Shown: positions 8,201 through 17,505 of the stretch, one piece after another
How positions within the stretch are numbered: position 1 is the stretch's first letter
How the letters are laid out: each line of letters begins with the position of its first letter
NCBI GenBank assembly: GCA_947053655.1
Contig: CAMRTO010000002.1
Coordinates: forward strand, 25,279 to 89,278
DNA from: an uncultured Clostridia bacterium
Lineage (GTDB): Bacteria; Bacillota; Clostridia; Christensenellales; Borkfalkiaceae
Direction: 5' to 3'
DNA length: 64,000 nt
Position numbers and translations under genes: made by a program
The notes under the pieces: model-generated
Seen by the model: only the letters and a program-made list of their open reading frames with translations
The model's database searches: none
Told to the model about the DNA's origin: nothing

Positions 8201-11200
8201 ATGAAAGATAAGATTAAATTAAAAAAATCGATTTTGTCGGCTATTGCGGTTTTAACAATTTCTGCAACGGCGACGTGCGGTGCGTTATCTTTTGCCGCTT
8301 GCGGCGATAAATCTATTGAAAAAGCTTCTTCTGAAGGAATTAATACAACGGTATTAAGCACTGCGGAAGGACAAATTAAGAATATTGATTCGGGAAAAAC
8401 ATATTACGTATCCAATACGCCTTCTCAACAGCCGGACGGAAGTAAAGAAAAGCCTTATGGCATAGTAGCTTTGCTTGGTGCGGAATCCGGAAATTCGTTG
8501 CTTAAACCCGGCGATACCGTGTTAATTGTTCCCGGTCATTACAGCATTTCGCAGACAATAGGCGTACATGTTAGCGGAGCATATAATAGTTACATTAAAT
8601 TTGTAAATGCCGCTTACGTCGACGGTAGCGGATATGAAACTTCTTCTTCAAAAGAGGTGATTCTTGATTTCAGCAATCAATCATTTTTAAGCACTGCGCG
8701 CGGTGTGCAGATATATGGTAACTATACGTATTGGTTCGGTATAGATATTTGCGGCGCCGGCGATAACGGAATGTATATCGGAGGAAGCTATAACACCGTA
8801 GAGTTCTGTGAGTTTTACAACAACCGCGATACGGGTCTGCAGTTGGGCAGATCTTACAGCGACACTACCGACTATAAATATAATGAAATAAATTGGTGGC
8901 CCAGCTATAATCTAATTAAAAACTGCACGTCGCATAACAATTATGATAACGAAACGTACGGTGAAAATGCCGACGGATTTGCGGCTAAGCTTACCGTGGG
9001 CTACGGCAATGTGTTCGACGGTTGTATAGCGTACCGTAACTCTGACGACGGTTGGGACTTGTATGCAAAAACCGAATCGGGTAATATAGGCGCCGTAATT
9101 ATGTATAATTGCGTTGCTTTCGAAAACGGTTATTTGGAATATACTCAGCAAGAATGTAACTCCAGATTCAGTTCATTCAATAAACTTAAAGCAGAAGTCG
9201 AAGATCCGAAAGCGGGTATTACCGCTAACGAATACGGTCAAAAATCATATAAAACCCGTGACGGAGACGGTAACGGATTCAAGCTGGGCGGTTCCACTAT
9301 GGAAGGCGATGTAATTCTCGTTAATTGCCTTTCCTACGGAAATAAGCTTCACGGCGTTACAGATAACTCCAATCCCGGAGTTATATCGGTCAAGGGAGTA
9401 ACTTCTTATAATAACGGAGCTGTTATTGACAACGACAGTGCAAGCGTTAATTTCGGTCAAATCAGAGATGTAAGCGATCCAACGAATGCAGGATCGGCCA
9501 ATATTGATGTTGCCCGTCATGCGTACAGCTATAATAATTTTAGTCATGTGCTTTCCGTTCAGGATGATTTGGCGCTCTCAATTTCAAACGATAAGTATAA
9601 AGGATCTGCAACGGATTGCTATTTCAATGGAGGATCATATGCTAACGTTATTAGCGGAAGCATAGACGCTTCTACCAATGGCGGTACCAATATGGCGTTT
9701 ACCGAGCAGAAAAACGCGCTTATTTCTTCCGAGATATTCAAAGAATTGCCTGTTGTTAAAAGCGGTACAAATTATACTTATAATTTATCGGGATTGGGAG
9801 ATCTCGGTAATTATGATGTCGATAACAGCCTCACGTTAAATTCAAACAGGGTACATTTAAAGTATCGCAACGCAGCGGATAAGTCTTTGAATATGGGTTC
9901 TATGCTTGCCGTTAAAGATTATTCCGGTCTTTTCGGTGATAACAATAAAATAGGATCCGTTCTCGATAAAACCTCTTGGGAACAATATCAGCATTTCTAT
10001 ACAAGCGATTACGTAAAGCCGGACGCAGACTCGGAAGCGGCATCGAAGGTTGCCAGGGCGAAAGAGGCTTTAACGATTAGTTGCGATATCGACGCCGTTT
10101 ATCAGGATTTTGACGTTCCTTCAAAAATGATAGACTGCAATATTGAGTGGGTATCCGAAAAAGTTGAATATTTGGAGATTGGAACAGAAAAAGATATAGC
10201 TTTGTCGAAAGCGGAATATTACAGAGTATATGTAAACCGTCCGCTGGGGCAAGATGAAAAAGTTAAGCTTACGGCTAATATAACTTGCGGCGGCGTTACC
10301 GACAATGTAGAATTCGTATTGACGGTAAAAGCAGGTAAACCGTCTATCGGAACTATGTTTGTTACGTCTGGTGACGGTCAAAAGATATTAAATAACGGTA
10401 GCTACGTTGTTGACCGGTATTCAGTAGTTTCCGAACCTGTTTTGTCCGTTGAGAACGCTTTGGATTATAACGGCAAGCTGTTGAAGAAAGATCAATATAA
10501 GCTGGAATCGACTTATATGTATGCGCCTGATGCAAAATCTACCGGAACAAAAATCAAGGGCTATACTCCCGGACATGAAGGAGTATATACCATAACGCAT
10601 AAGGTTACTCTTTTAAGCGATCAGTCGACTAAAACAATGACGTATAAGATATATACTTCAAGCCCTTTTGATGAAGTTGATTTCAATGGTAACACTTCAT
10701 TGACAGTCAATCAGAAAGGTTACAGCATATCCGGTAAATTAACGAATGCAACAGGTTATCTTTATGCGGTATCTTCGCCCGATCAGCTTACTGACATTAC
10801 ACGAGACAATATAAAAACCTATAATGGTGTAAATGCTTATCCTTTTAGGGGCGATAAGTTGGAAATTCAATTTCCAAACGATAATATAAACGGTTATAAC
10901 GTTTATTTTGCACTTGCGAATCGTAACGGTGACATCAAATCCGAAATTTATACCAAATCTGTAGGAACCGTTGATATTACAACTACCGAAGAATTTATCA
11001 AGATGGCAAGCGGAGAGCTTATTAATGCGGAATCTCCTTCAAGCACTATATACAGATTAACTAATGATCTTGATTTTTCGGGAGTAAATTACAAATTGGG
11101 TAAGAAGCCGTTTGTAGGTTTGTTCAATGGTATGGGACACACTATATCTGGTATAACCTTAACAGGAAGCGGTCAGGAGGATTGTGTCGGGGTATTTTAC

Positions 11201-12082
11201 AAAGTCAGCGGCGGCACAATTGAAAACGTTAAGTTCAATAATATAAAAGTGGACGGTGGAATCGGCGATAAAAATAACAAGGTAGGAATTGTAGGAGAGT
11301 GTACCGGCGGTAATTTCTATAATATCGCGCTTACAGATATTAACATCAAAGCCGGTCAGCGTGCCGGCGGATTAATCGGTGCTGTTGGTGCAGGTACTCA
11401 GGTTTATATTGAACAAGTATCTCTTATTAATAGCGCAAATTATTCCATTAATGCTACTCAGCGTGCCGGCGGTCTTGTAGGTTTCTCTCAAGCAAGCAGC
11501 GGCCTTGGCAGAGGAAGTATTGATATCTGTTTCAGAAATTGCTATGTTGATACCGTAGTAAATGCAAATTTTGAGCTTGGAGGAATTTTCGGTACCTATG
11601 ACTGCGGCAATAATGCAAATTGCACATACAATCTTGAAATAACTTCTTGTATGTTTGTCGGGACAGTTCATGCGCTTGATAATGCCAAAACGTATGCCGG
11701 CGGAATTTTAGGATACCAAAAAGGCGCGTTGTCGAATATGGAAATATCCAATACTATTTCGTTTGCGACGCTTATGTTTAATGGTTCGAAGCTTCTTTCT
11801 ACGCTTAAAAATTGTTCGCAGATTCTTGGATGCTCTCCTTCGAATTTTGAAGAAGGCATAGTAGTAAATGTTCGTTCATGCATAGCTACTATGGAAGAAT
11901 ATAACACGAGCTGCGACGTAACCGTACTTGAGAACTTGAATAATATATTCGAAAGAACGTTTATATCCAGATTAAGTAAGGATAATTGGAATTATATTTA
12001 TAATCCCAATCCCGAAGACCCCGACTTCCCTGAACTTGCTTCGCCGTATGTGCAGCTTAAATTCCTGGGTAACTGGTCGTAA
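8201..12082 (+). CDS. Large surface lipoprotein with family-9 pectate-lyase-like beta-helix
   Basis: 1293 residues with a signal and lipobox LSFAAC at the N-terminus. Residues about 65-420 form a right-handed beta-helix of the polysaccharide lyase 9 type. The calcium-site aspartates known from Pel9A are present with the right spacing: D258 (NADGFAAK), D282, D283 and D286 (NSDDGWDLY). The catalytic lysine is K361 in GNGFKLGG, with a longer loop before it than in Pel9A. The middle (about 620-920) is beta-sandwich-like. The C-terminal 300 residues have repeated turns such as LFNGMGHTISGI, AGGLIGAVG, AGGLVGFSQ and AGGILGYQ, resembling GLUG-type adhesin repeats. It likely cleaves or binds pectic polymers outside the cell. 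Activity is inferred from the conserved residues only. Confidence 0.8.
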   Translation: MKDKIKLKKSILSAIAVLTISATATCGALSFAACGDKSIEKASSEGINTTVLSTAEGQIKNIDSGKTYYVSNTPSQQPDGSKEKPYGIVALLGAESGNSLLKPGDTVLIVPGHYSISQTIGVHVSGAYNSYIKFVNAAYVDGSGYETSSSKEVILDFSNQSFLSTARGVQIYGNYTYWFGIDICGAGDNGMYIGGSYNTVEFCEFYNNRDTGLQLGRSYSDTTDYKYNEINWWPSYNLIKNCTSHNNYDNETYGENADGFAAKLTVGYGNVFDGCIAYRNSDDGWDLYAKTESGNIGAVIMYNCVAFENGYLEYTQQECNSRFSSFNKLKAEVEDPKAGITANEYGQKSYKTRDGDGNGFKLGGSTMEGDVILVNCLSYGNKLHGVTDNSNPGVISVKGVTSYNNGAVIDNDSASVNFGQIRDVSDPTNAGSANIDVARHAYSYNNFSHVLSVQDDLALSISNDKYKGSATDCYFNGGSYANVISGSIDASTNGGTNMAFTEQKNALISSEIFKELPVVKSGTNYTYNLSGLGDLGNYDVDNSLTLNSNRVHLKYRNAADKSLNMGSMLAVKDYSGLFGDNNKIGSVLDKTSWEQYQHFYTSDYVKPDADSEAASKVARAKEALTISCDIDAVYQDFDVPSKMIDCNIEWVSEKVEYLEIGTEKDIALSKAEYYRVYVNRPLGQDEKVKLTANITCGGVTDNVEFVLTVKAGKPSIGTMFVTSGDGQKILNNGSYVVDRYSVVSEPVLSVENALDYNGKLLKKDQYKLESTYMYAPDAKSTGTKIKGYTPGHEGVYTITHKVTLLSDQSTKTMTYKIYTSSPFDEVDFNGNTSLTVNQKGYSISGKLTNATGYLYAVSSPDQLTDITRDNIKTYNGVNAYPFRGDKLEIQFPNDNINGYNVYFALANRNGDIKSEIYTKSVGTVDITTTEEFIKMASGELINAESPSSTIYRLTNDLDFSGVNYKLGKKPFVGLFNGMGHTISGITLTGSGQEDCVGVFYKVSGGTIENVKFNNIKVDGGIGDKNNKVGIVGECTGGNFYNIALTDINIKAGQRAGGLIGAVGAGTQVYIEQVSLINSANYSINATQRAGGLVGFSQASSGLGRGSIDICFRNCYVDTVVNANFELGGIFGTYDCGNNANCTYNLEITSCMFVGTVHALDNAKTYAGGILGYQKGALSNMEISNTISFATLMFNGSKLLSTLKNCSQILGCSPSNFEEGIVVNVRSCIATMEEYNTSCDVTVLENLNNIFERTFISRLSKDNWNYIYNPNPEDPDFPELASPYVQLKFLGNWS

Positions 12083-12102
12083 TAATTATTATAGAATGCA
12101 AA

Positions 12103-12135
12103 ACAAGCTAAGCTTTAATGGCTTAGCTTGTTTTT
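12103..12135 (+). terminator. Intrinsic terminator after the PL9-like gene
   Basis: Eleven-base stem ACAAGCTAAGC / GCTTAGCTTGT, seven-base loop, then TTTTT. Confidence 0.88.
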
Positions 12136-12157
12136 ATGTAATTTAACAGAGTTTATA

Positions 12158-12205
12158 CAAAAAAACAAAGCCGACCATTCAAAATAACGAAAGGTCGGCT
12201 TTGTT
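12158..12205 (-). terminator. Intrinsic terminator of tRNA-Glu
   Basis: Stem AACAAAGCCGACC / GGTCGGCTTTGTT with a 16-base loop. Read on the minus strand it is followed by a run of T (12165-12158), directly downstream of the tRNA. Confidence 0.85.
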
Positions 12206-12213
12206 AACTTGTT

Positions 12214-12288
12214 TGGTGACCCTGCCGGGAATCGAACCCGGGATTGAGCCTTGAGAGGGCTCCGTCTTAACCGCTTGACCACAGGGCC
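12214..12288 (-). tRNA. tRNA-Glu (anticodon CTC)
   Basis: 75 bases on the minus strand including an encoded 3' CCA. The acceptor stem GGCCCTG / CAGGGTC pairs with one G-T. The anticodon stem GAGCC / GGCTC holds the loop CTCTCAA with anticodon CTC, reading GAG. The T arm CCGGG-TTCGATT-CCCGG is perfect. It is flanked by its own promoter and terminator. Confidence 0.95.
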
Positions 12289-12305
12289 TGTAATTAAGCT
12301 ATATC

Positions 12306-12334
12306 AATATAGCATATTTAACCGCAGTTGGCAA
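12306..12334 (-). promoter_or_regulatory. Sigma-A promoter of tRNA-Glu
   Basis: Minus strand -35 TTGCCA (12334-12329), 17-base spacer, -10 TATATT (12311-12306). Start predicted near 12299, about ten bases before the mature tRNA. Confidence 0.8.
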
Positions 12335-12401
12335 GTAAAAATAACAAAGAAATGAAAAATGCGTTCATTATAAATTAAGTTTTTTATTGTTGAAAATTTT
12401 G

Positions 12402-12430
12402 TTGACATTAAAATTTTTAATAAATATAAT
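12402..12430 (+). promoter_or_regulatory. Sigma-A promoter of the marR-ABC exporter operon
   Basis: Perfect consensus: TTGACA (12402-12407), 17-base spacer, TATAAT (12425-12430) in very AT-rich DNA. Such a strong promoter suits a repressor-controlled operon. I saw no clear palindromic operator. Confidence 0.85.
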
Positions 12431-12479
12431 TATTTAGACTTCAAACTTTTTTATTTTGTCAATTTTTTCGGGGGCGGTT

Positions 12480-12926
12480 TTGGAAAACAAGAAACTTTTC
12501 GGTCTGGTCTGTTATCTGCATAGGCAGATGAGTAGGGAGAATAATGCGTTGTTTGCCGATTACGGAATTACGCCGGTACAAATGCAAACTTTGGTGTTTG
12601 TGGTCATACATACCGAAAAGGGAGAAAAGGTATGTCAACGGGATATTGAAAACTACATTAATTTACGTGCGTCCTCTGTTTCAACGCTTTTGAATACCTT
12701 AGAAAGCGGCGGCTTTGTCTATCGCGAAACGTCAGACGGCGACGCGCGCACGAAATATGTTTCTCTTACTGAAAAGGGCTATGACGTCTGTAATAAAAAC
12801 AGAGCGTTAATGGAAAATTGCGACGCGATAATTCAGTCTGCCTTGTCCGAGGAAGAACAAAAAATTTTTAAAAACCTTTTACTTAAAGTTATCGAAGAAA
12901 TAGAAACGCGCAAAGGAGAGAAGTAA
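12480..12926 (+). CDS. MarR-family transcriptional regulator
   Basis: Winged-helix regulator of about 148 residues. The wHTH core reads ITPVQMQTLVFVV, then VCQRDIENYINLRASSVS (recognition helix) and GDARTKYVSLTEKG (wing), as in MarR proteins. The start is taken at TTG 12480 because GGGGGCGG lies just upstream; an in-frame TTG at 12456 has no ribosome-binding site. It is the first gene of an operon with two ABC exporter halves, so it probably represses or senses substrates of that exporter. The ligand is unknown. Confidence 0.85.
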   Translation: MENKKLFGLVCYLHRQMSRENNALFADYGITPVQMQTLVFVVIHTEKGEKVCQRDIENYINLRASSVSTLLNTLESGGFVYRETSDGDARTKYVSLTEKGYDVCNKNRALMENCDAIIQSALSEEEQKIFKNLLLKVIEEIETRKGEK

Positions 12927-12928
12927 TT

Positions 12929-14695
12929 ATGATAAAAACTTTGCTTAAAAGCGTAAAACAATATAAAAAACAATCTGTTTTGTGTCCGCTTTTTATGGTC
13001 GGCGAAGCGGCAATGGAAATTATTATTCCGTTCTTTATGACGTTTATCGTCGGCGAGTTCGAGCAGCTTGCAAAGGGAAAAATTGACGGCATCGACACGA
13101 AAAAAATAGTTATATATGCCGTTTTAATGATTGTATGCGCCGTTTTTGCCCTGTTATGCGGAGTAATGGGGGGCAGGCTTGCCGCAAAAGCCTCCTGCGG
13201 ATTCGCGCACAATTTAAGGGAAGATATGTACAACAATCTTCAAACCTTTTCTTTTGCGAATATAGACAACTATTCGACTGCAAGCCTTATTACGCGTATA
13301 ACAACTGACGTGACAAACGTACAAAACGCTTATCAAATGGCTATCCGCATGCTCGTTCGCGCGCCCATACTTTTTATAGCGTCGATTATTATGACCGTTA
13401 TCATCGAACCTATAATGGCGTTGATTTTCGGTTGCGCGGCGGTTTCTTTGGGTGTAGTGGTAAGCGTATGTATGATAAAGGTCGTTCCGTATTTCAGGAC
13501 AATGTTCAGAAAGTACGACGACTTAAACGCGGTCGTACAGGAAAATCTGACGGCTATACGCGTCGTCAAGTCTTACGTAAGGGAAAACACGGAAATAGCC
13601 AAAATGCGTAACGCTACGGGCGAGGTTTACAAATATTCCGTTAAAGCCGAAAGGATACTTACGGTAATGATGCCTTGCGTGACACTGGTAATGTTTATAG
13701 TAAATCTTTTAATTATAACTTTGGGCGCAAATATGGAAACGGGGGCAATCTCCGGCAACGTAAGCCCGTCGCAGATTCAGACGCTTATACAGTATTCGGC
13801 GCAGATTCTTTCCGGCGTTATAATGGTTGCCATGTGTCTCAATTTTATATCTCTGTCCAAAGGCAGTATGGATAGGATTTGCGAAGTTCTGAACGAAAGA
13901 ACCACTTTACCTAAGCCGCAGAATCCCGTTTTCGAAGTAAAAGACGGCTCTGTAATTTTCGAAAACGTAAGCTTCGCTTATTCGCAGAAATCTGACGTCA
14001 GTGTTTTAAACAACATTAATCTTGAAATAAAATCGGGTGAAACGGTGGGTATCATCGGCGCTACGGGCTCGGGTAAAACATCGTTGGTTTCACTTATACC
14101 CAGACTTTACGACGCGACGGTCGGCACCGTCAAAGTCGGCGGCGTAGACGTAAAGCAGTATAATATGGATACTTTGCGCAACAAGGTTGCCATGGTATTG
14201 CAGAAAAACGTGCTGTTCTCCGGCACGGTAGCCGAAAATTTACGTTGGGGTGACGAAACTGCGACGGAAGAAGACTTACGCTCTGCGGCTCGTCAGGCTT
14301 GCGCAGAGGAATTTATCGACGCTTTGCCGGGAGGCTTCGATTACGATTTAGGTCAGGGAGGCGTAAACGTTTCCGGCGGACAGAAACAGCGCCTGTGCAT
14401 TGCGCGTGCCATGCTCAAAAAACCCGACGTAATAATTTTCGACGACTCTACTTCGGCAGTGGATACGAAGACCGACGCGCAAATCCGCGCCGCTTTGCGG
14501 GAATACGCTCCCGAAACGACTAAAATAATTATTGCGCAGCGCATTTCTTCGGTTGAAGACGCCGATAAAATCGTGGTAATGGACGAGGGCGGTATAAGCG
14601 GTATAGGCACGCATGAACAGCTTTTAAAGACAAACGGAATATACCGCGAGGTATACGAATCCCAGATAAAAGGAGGAGAAGGCGATGAAGCGTAA
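12929..14695 (+). CDS. ABC exporter half, degenerate ATP site subunit
   Basis: 588-residue type IV exporter half: six predicted membrane helices in residues about 15-310, then a nucleotide-binding domain. Walker A is GATGSGKTS (about 377), the signature is NVSGGQKQR (about 479) and Walker B is VIIFDDSTSAVD, where the catalytic glutamate position is Asp. The H-loop reads IIAQR, with Gln in place of His. Both changes mark the non-catalytic site of heterodimeric exporters such as BmrC/BmrD. The partner is the next gene, whose start overlaps this stop by 11 bases. With the MarR gene upstream, drug or toxic-metabolite export is the most likely role. Confidence 0.88.
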   Translation: MIKTLLKSVKQYKKQSVLCPLFMVGEAAMEIIIPFFMTFIVGEFEQLAKGKIDGIDTKKIVIYAVLMIVCAVFALLCGVMGGRLAAKASCGFAHNLREDMYNNLQTFSFANIDNYSTASLITRITTDVTNVQNAYQMAIRMLVRAPILFIASIIMTVIIEPIMALIFGCAAVSLGVVVSVCMIKVVPYFRTMFRKYDDLNAVVQENLTAIRVVKSYVRENTEIAKMRNATGEVYKYSVKAERILTVMMPCVTLVMFIVNLLIITLGANMETGAISGNVSPSQIQTLIQYSAQILSGVIMVAMCLNFISLSKGSMDRICEVLNERTTLPKPQNPVFEVKDGSVIFENVSFAYSQKSDVSVLNNINLEIKSGETVGIIGATGSGKTSLVSLIPRLYDATVGTVKVGGVDVKQYNMDTLRNKVAMVLQKNVLFSGTVAENLRWGDETATEEDLRSAARQACAEEFIDALPGGFDYDLGQGGVNVSGGQKQRLCIARAMLKKPDVIIFDDSTSAVDTKTDAQIRAALREYAPETTKIIIAQRISSVEDADKIVVMDEGGISGIGTHEQLLKTNGIYREVYESQIKGGEGDEA

Positions 14696-16625
14696 AAAAT
14701 CTTCAAACGTTGCCGCGCAACAGGTTGCGGCAAAAAACGGCAAGCGCGCCAAAACGCCCGTAAAGACGTTGAAGCGATTGCTTTCATACGCATTTTCCAA
14801 CAACAAGCTGGCGACGGCGTTCGTTGTGGTGTTTGTATTTTTCTCGTCGGTTGCGCACGTAGTCGCCGCTTCCAGAATATCTTACATAATTACCGAGCTT
14901 ATAGAAAACGGCAAAAACGCCGACATGTGGGGCGTCGTATACCCGAATATTATAGCTATGGCTTGTATTTATCTGATAGGTTCGGTTTCTTCGTTTGCCT
15001 ATAATATAATGATGATGTACATTGCGCAGAAAACTTTGAAAAAGATGCGCGACGAAATGTTTGCGAAAATGCAGTATTTGCCTTTGAAATATTTCGACAG
15101 CCGCACGCACGGCGATCTTATGAGTCTTTATACCAACGACGTCGATACAATGCGCCAGCTTCTCACGCAGACGATTCCGCAGATTATTTCATCCGTAATA
15201 ACCATTGTAGCGGTGTTCGTGTTTATGATATTGTACAGCGTTACTCTGTTACTTGTCGTTTTGGCCGTACTTGCCGCCATAATTTTTGCTACGAAATATA
15301 TAGGCGGCAAATCCGCAAAGTATTATCTGCAACATCAAAAGTCGCTCGGCAGACTTAACGGTTACGTCGAAGAAATGACCGAGGGACAGAAGGTTATAAA
15401 GGTTTTCTGCCATGAAGCAAAAGCGCGCGAGCAGTTTAAAGTGTTTAACGACGAGCTTAACGAAGCGGGCGCTAAGGCAAATACATACGCATTCGTATTG
15501 GGACCCATTAACAACAATCTCGGCTATTTGCAGTATGTTCTTGTGGCTTTGGTCGGCGTGCTTTTTATGGCGTTCGTTGGGGAGAAAGGCTTTCTTTCCA
15601 TTCAGTGCTCCGTAATTGAGGCGGATAAGGTTAACAGGGTGGCGTGCATAGCGGGCGTGCTTGTCTCGTTTTTAATGTATTCCAGACAGTTCAATATGCC
15701 GCTTATGCAGGTTTCGCAGCAGTTTAACGCCATTGTAATGGCGCTTGCCGGCGCGGAGAGGATTTTCGAAACGGTCGACTCGTCCCCCGAAGATAAGGGA
15801 GGAAACGTCACTTTGACCTACGGTGAAAACGGTCAAAGCAAATGGGCGTGGAAACGTCCGGAAAGCGACGGCTCTTACACATACATTCCCTTGAAAGGCG
15901 ATATCCGCTTCAATGACGTCGTATTCGGCTATACCGATGAAAAAGTGATTTTGAAACATATCAGTCTTTATGCCAAGCCCGGGCAAAAAATCGCTTTCGT
16001 CGGGTCGACGGGCGCCGGTAAAACGACGATAACAAATCTCATAAACCGTTTTTACGATATAAGCTCGGGTGAAATAACGTACGACGGAATAGATATCAAA
16101 GACATTAAAAAGGACGATTTACGCCGTTCCCTGGGCGTAGTTTTGCAGGATACGCACCTTTTCAGCGGTACGGTAATAGACAATATACGTTACGGCAGGC
16201 TCGATGCCACCGACGAGGACTGCGTAAACGCCGCCAAGCTTGCCAATGCGGATTTCTTCATTACTCACCTGCCCGAGGGATATAATACGGTTATAAAGGG
16301 CGACGGAGCCAATCTTTCGCAGGGGCAAAGACAGCTTCTCGCCATAGCTCGCGCTATGGTTTCGGATTGTCCCGTTATTATTCTTGACGAAGCGACTTCT
16401 TCCATCGATACCCGTACGGAAAAGCTCATAGAGCAGGGTATGGATAAGCTTATGGAGGGCAGGACGGTTTTCGTAATAGCGCACAGACTTTCCACCGTAC
16501 GCAACAGTCATGCTATTATGGTGCTTGAAAACGGAGAAATTATCGAGCGCGGCGACCATAAATCGCTAATAGAGCAGAAAGGTAAGTATTACAGCCTGTA
16601 TACGGGCGCGTTCGAGTTGGAATAA
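14685..16625 (+). CDS. ABC exporter half, catalytic subunit
   Basis: 646-residue partner of the preceding exporter half. It has a basic N-terminal tail, membrane helices between about 35 and 350, then a nucleotide-binding domain with Walker A GSTGAGKTT (about 439), signature NLSQGQRQL, Walker B VIILDEATSSID with the catalytic Glu, and H-loop FVIAHRLST with His. The canonical residues here and degenerate ones in the partner predict one working and one silent ATP site. It carries extra residues in the last transmembrane part (around FLSIQCSVIEADK) and before the ATPase domain (around SKWAWKRPESDG), features I have not seen explained. The AGGAGG just before the ATG lies inside the end of the previous gene. 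Confidence 0.88.
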   Translation: MKRKKSSNVAAQQVAAKNGKRAKTPVKTLKRLLSYAFSNNKLATAFVVVFVFFSSVAHVVAASRISYIITELIENGKNADMWGVVYPNIIAMACIYLIGSVSSFAYNIMMMYIAQKTLKKMRDEMFAKMQYLPLKYFDSRTHGDLMSLYTNDVDTMRQLLTQTIPQIISSVITIVAVFVFMILYSVTLLLVVLAVLAAIIFATKYIGGKSAKYYLQHQKSLGRLNGYVEEMTEGQKVIKVFCHEAKAREQFKVFNDELNEAGAKANTYAFVLGPINNNLGYLQYVLVALVGVLFMAFVGEKGFLSIQCSVIEADKVNRVACIAGVLVSFLMYSRQFNMPLMQVSQQFNAIVMALAGAERIFETVDSSPEDKGGNVTLTYGENGQSKWAWKRPESDGSYTYIPLKGDIRFNDVVFGYTDEKVILKHISLYAKPGQKIAFVGSTGAGKTTITNLINRFYDISSGEITYDGIDIKDIKKDDLRRSLGVVLQDTHLFSGTVIDNIRYGRLDATDEDCVNAAKLANADFFITHLPEGYNTVIKGDGANLSQGQRQLLAIARAMVSDCPVIILDEATSSIDTRTEKLIEQGMDKLMEGRTVFVIAHRLSTVRNSHAIMVLENGEIIERGDHKSLIEQKGKYYSLYTGAFELE

Positions 16626-16629
16626 TAAA

Positions 16630-16664
16630 AATAGTACAACCTGTAAAAGAATAGTACAAACTGT
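16630..16664 (+). repeat. Tandem direct repeat upstream of sigK
   Basis: Two copies of AATAGTACAAMCTGT start 20 bases apart, about two helical turns. The second overlaps the -35 element of the sporulation-type promoter. This may be a regulator-binding site or a duplicated promoter element. Confidence 0.55.
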
Positions 16665-16678
16665 CGAAAACATACACT
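16649..16678 (+). promoter_or_regulatory. Sporulation-type (sigma-E/sigma-K) promoter of sigK
   Basis: -35 GAATAGT (16649-16655), 15 bases, then -10 CATACACT (16671-16678), followed by AC. The -10 matches the sigma-E consensus CATACAnT and the sigma-K form CATAnnnTA. The start would be about 27 bases before the sigK ATG. No sigma-A promoter is seen in this gap. Confidence 0.6.
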
Positions 16679-16711
16679 ACTTTTAGAGCGATTGCTCGTT
16701 CGGGGTAGCGT

Positions 16712-17413
16712 ATGTTTTTTGATTTGTTGAATTTGCTTTTCGGTAAAATATTCTTTTTTACCGGTATGGTGCGCGACGGGACTTTTCCCAAGCCGCTTTC
16801 GCCCGAGGACGAAAGAAAATATTTGGCATTAGCGCGTGAAGGCGACGCTCAGGCAAAAGAAATACTTATAAAGCACAATATGCGTCTTGTTGCGCACGTA
16901 GTAAAAAAATATACGGGTGCGGCGGAAACGGACGATTTGCTTTCGGTAGGCTCGATAGGGCTTATAAAAGCTATTAATACCTATCAGGACGGCAAGGGTA
17001 CGCAGCTTGCCACTTATACCGCGCGTTGCATCGAAAACGAAATTCTGATGCTGCTGCGCGCAGGCAAAAAGCATAAAAACACGGTCTCGCTTTCGGATCC
17101 CGTCGGGGTAGACAAGGACGGTAACGAGTTAACTCTTATCGACCTCCTCGCCGAAAAGGAGGACAGCGTTTTCGCCAAGGTCGAAAAAAGCGTACAGCGT
17201 GAAAAATTCGTTGCTTTTTTAAAAAAGTTTTTAAGCGAAAGGGAATTCGTCATTATCTCGTTGAGATACGGGCTTGAAGACGGAAACGCTTTGCCGCAGA
17301 GAGAAGTGGCTAAAAAGCTCGGCATTTCACGCTCTTACATATCGCGTATCGAAAAGCGCGCAATCGAAAAAGCGCGTGAAAATCTTAAAAAAGACGACTT
17401 TTTTACAGATTGA
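16712..17413 (+). CDS. sigK: Sporulation sigma factor, sigma-K type
   Basis: 233-residue sigma-70 factor. The first 20 residues (MFFDLLNLLFGKIFFFTG) are hydrophobic, like the pro-sequence that tethers pro-sigma-K until cleavage. Then FPKPLSPEDERKYL, region 2 (DDLLSVGSIGLIKAINTY, LATYTARCIENEILM), LSDPVGVDKDGNEL and the region 4 helix-turn-helix KKLGISRSYISRIEKRAI follow the SigK/SigE pattern closely. The reading frame is intact, with no skin-type insertion. A sporulation-type promoter stands upstream and a terminator downstream, so it is monocistronic. SigE is the alternative, but the N-terminus and PVGVDKDGN favour SigK. It implies a spore-forming lineage, although some non-spore-formers retain sigma genes. 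Confidence 0.82.
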   Translation: MFFDLLNLLFGKIFFFTGMVRDGTFPKPLSPEDERKYLALAREGDAQAKEILIKHNMRLVAHVVKKYTGAAETDDLLSVGSIGLIKAINTYQDGKGTQLATYTARCIENEILMLLRAGKKHKNTVSLSDPVGVDKDGNELTLIDLLAEKEDSVFAKVEKSVQREKFVAFLKKFLSEREFVIISLRYGLEDGNALPQREVAKKLGISRSYISRIEKRAIEKARENLKKDDFFTD

Positions 17414-17472
17414 CGCGATACTGCCATAACCCCTTACCGGCGGCGCGTTTTTAAAATAATATTATCGGGTTT

Positions 17473-17503
17473 GCGGTTTATCCACAAGGTAAGCCGCTTT
17501 TTT
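17473..17503 (+). terminator. Intrinsic terminator after sigK
   Basis: Eight-base stem GCGGTTTA / TAAGCCGC with a nine-base loop, then TTTTTT. Confidence 0.8.
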
Positions 17504-17505
17504 GA

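Noticed and set aside
7497..12288. Integrated island at tRNA-Glu
   Set aside because: No repeat of the tRNA 3' end, no integrase and no transposase is seen, so AT-richness alone does not prove an island.
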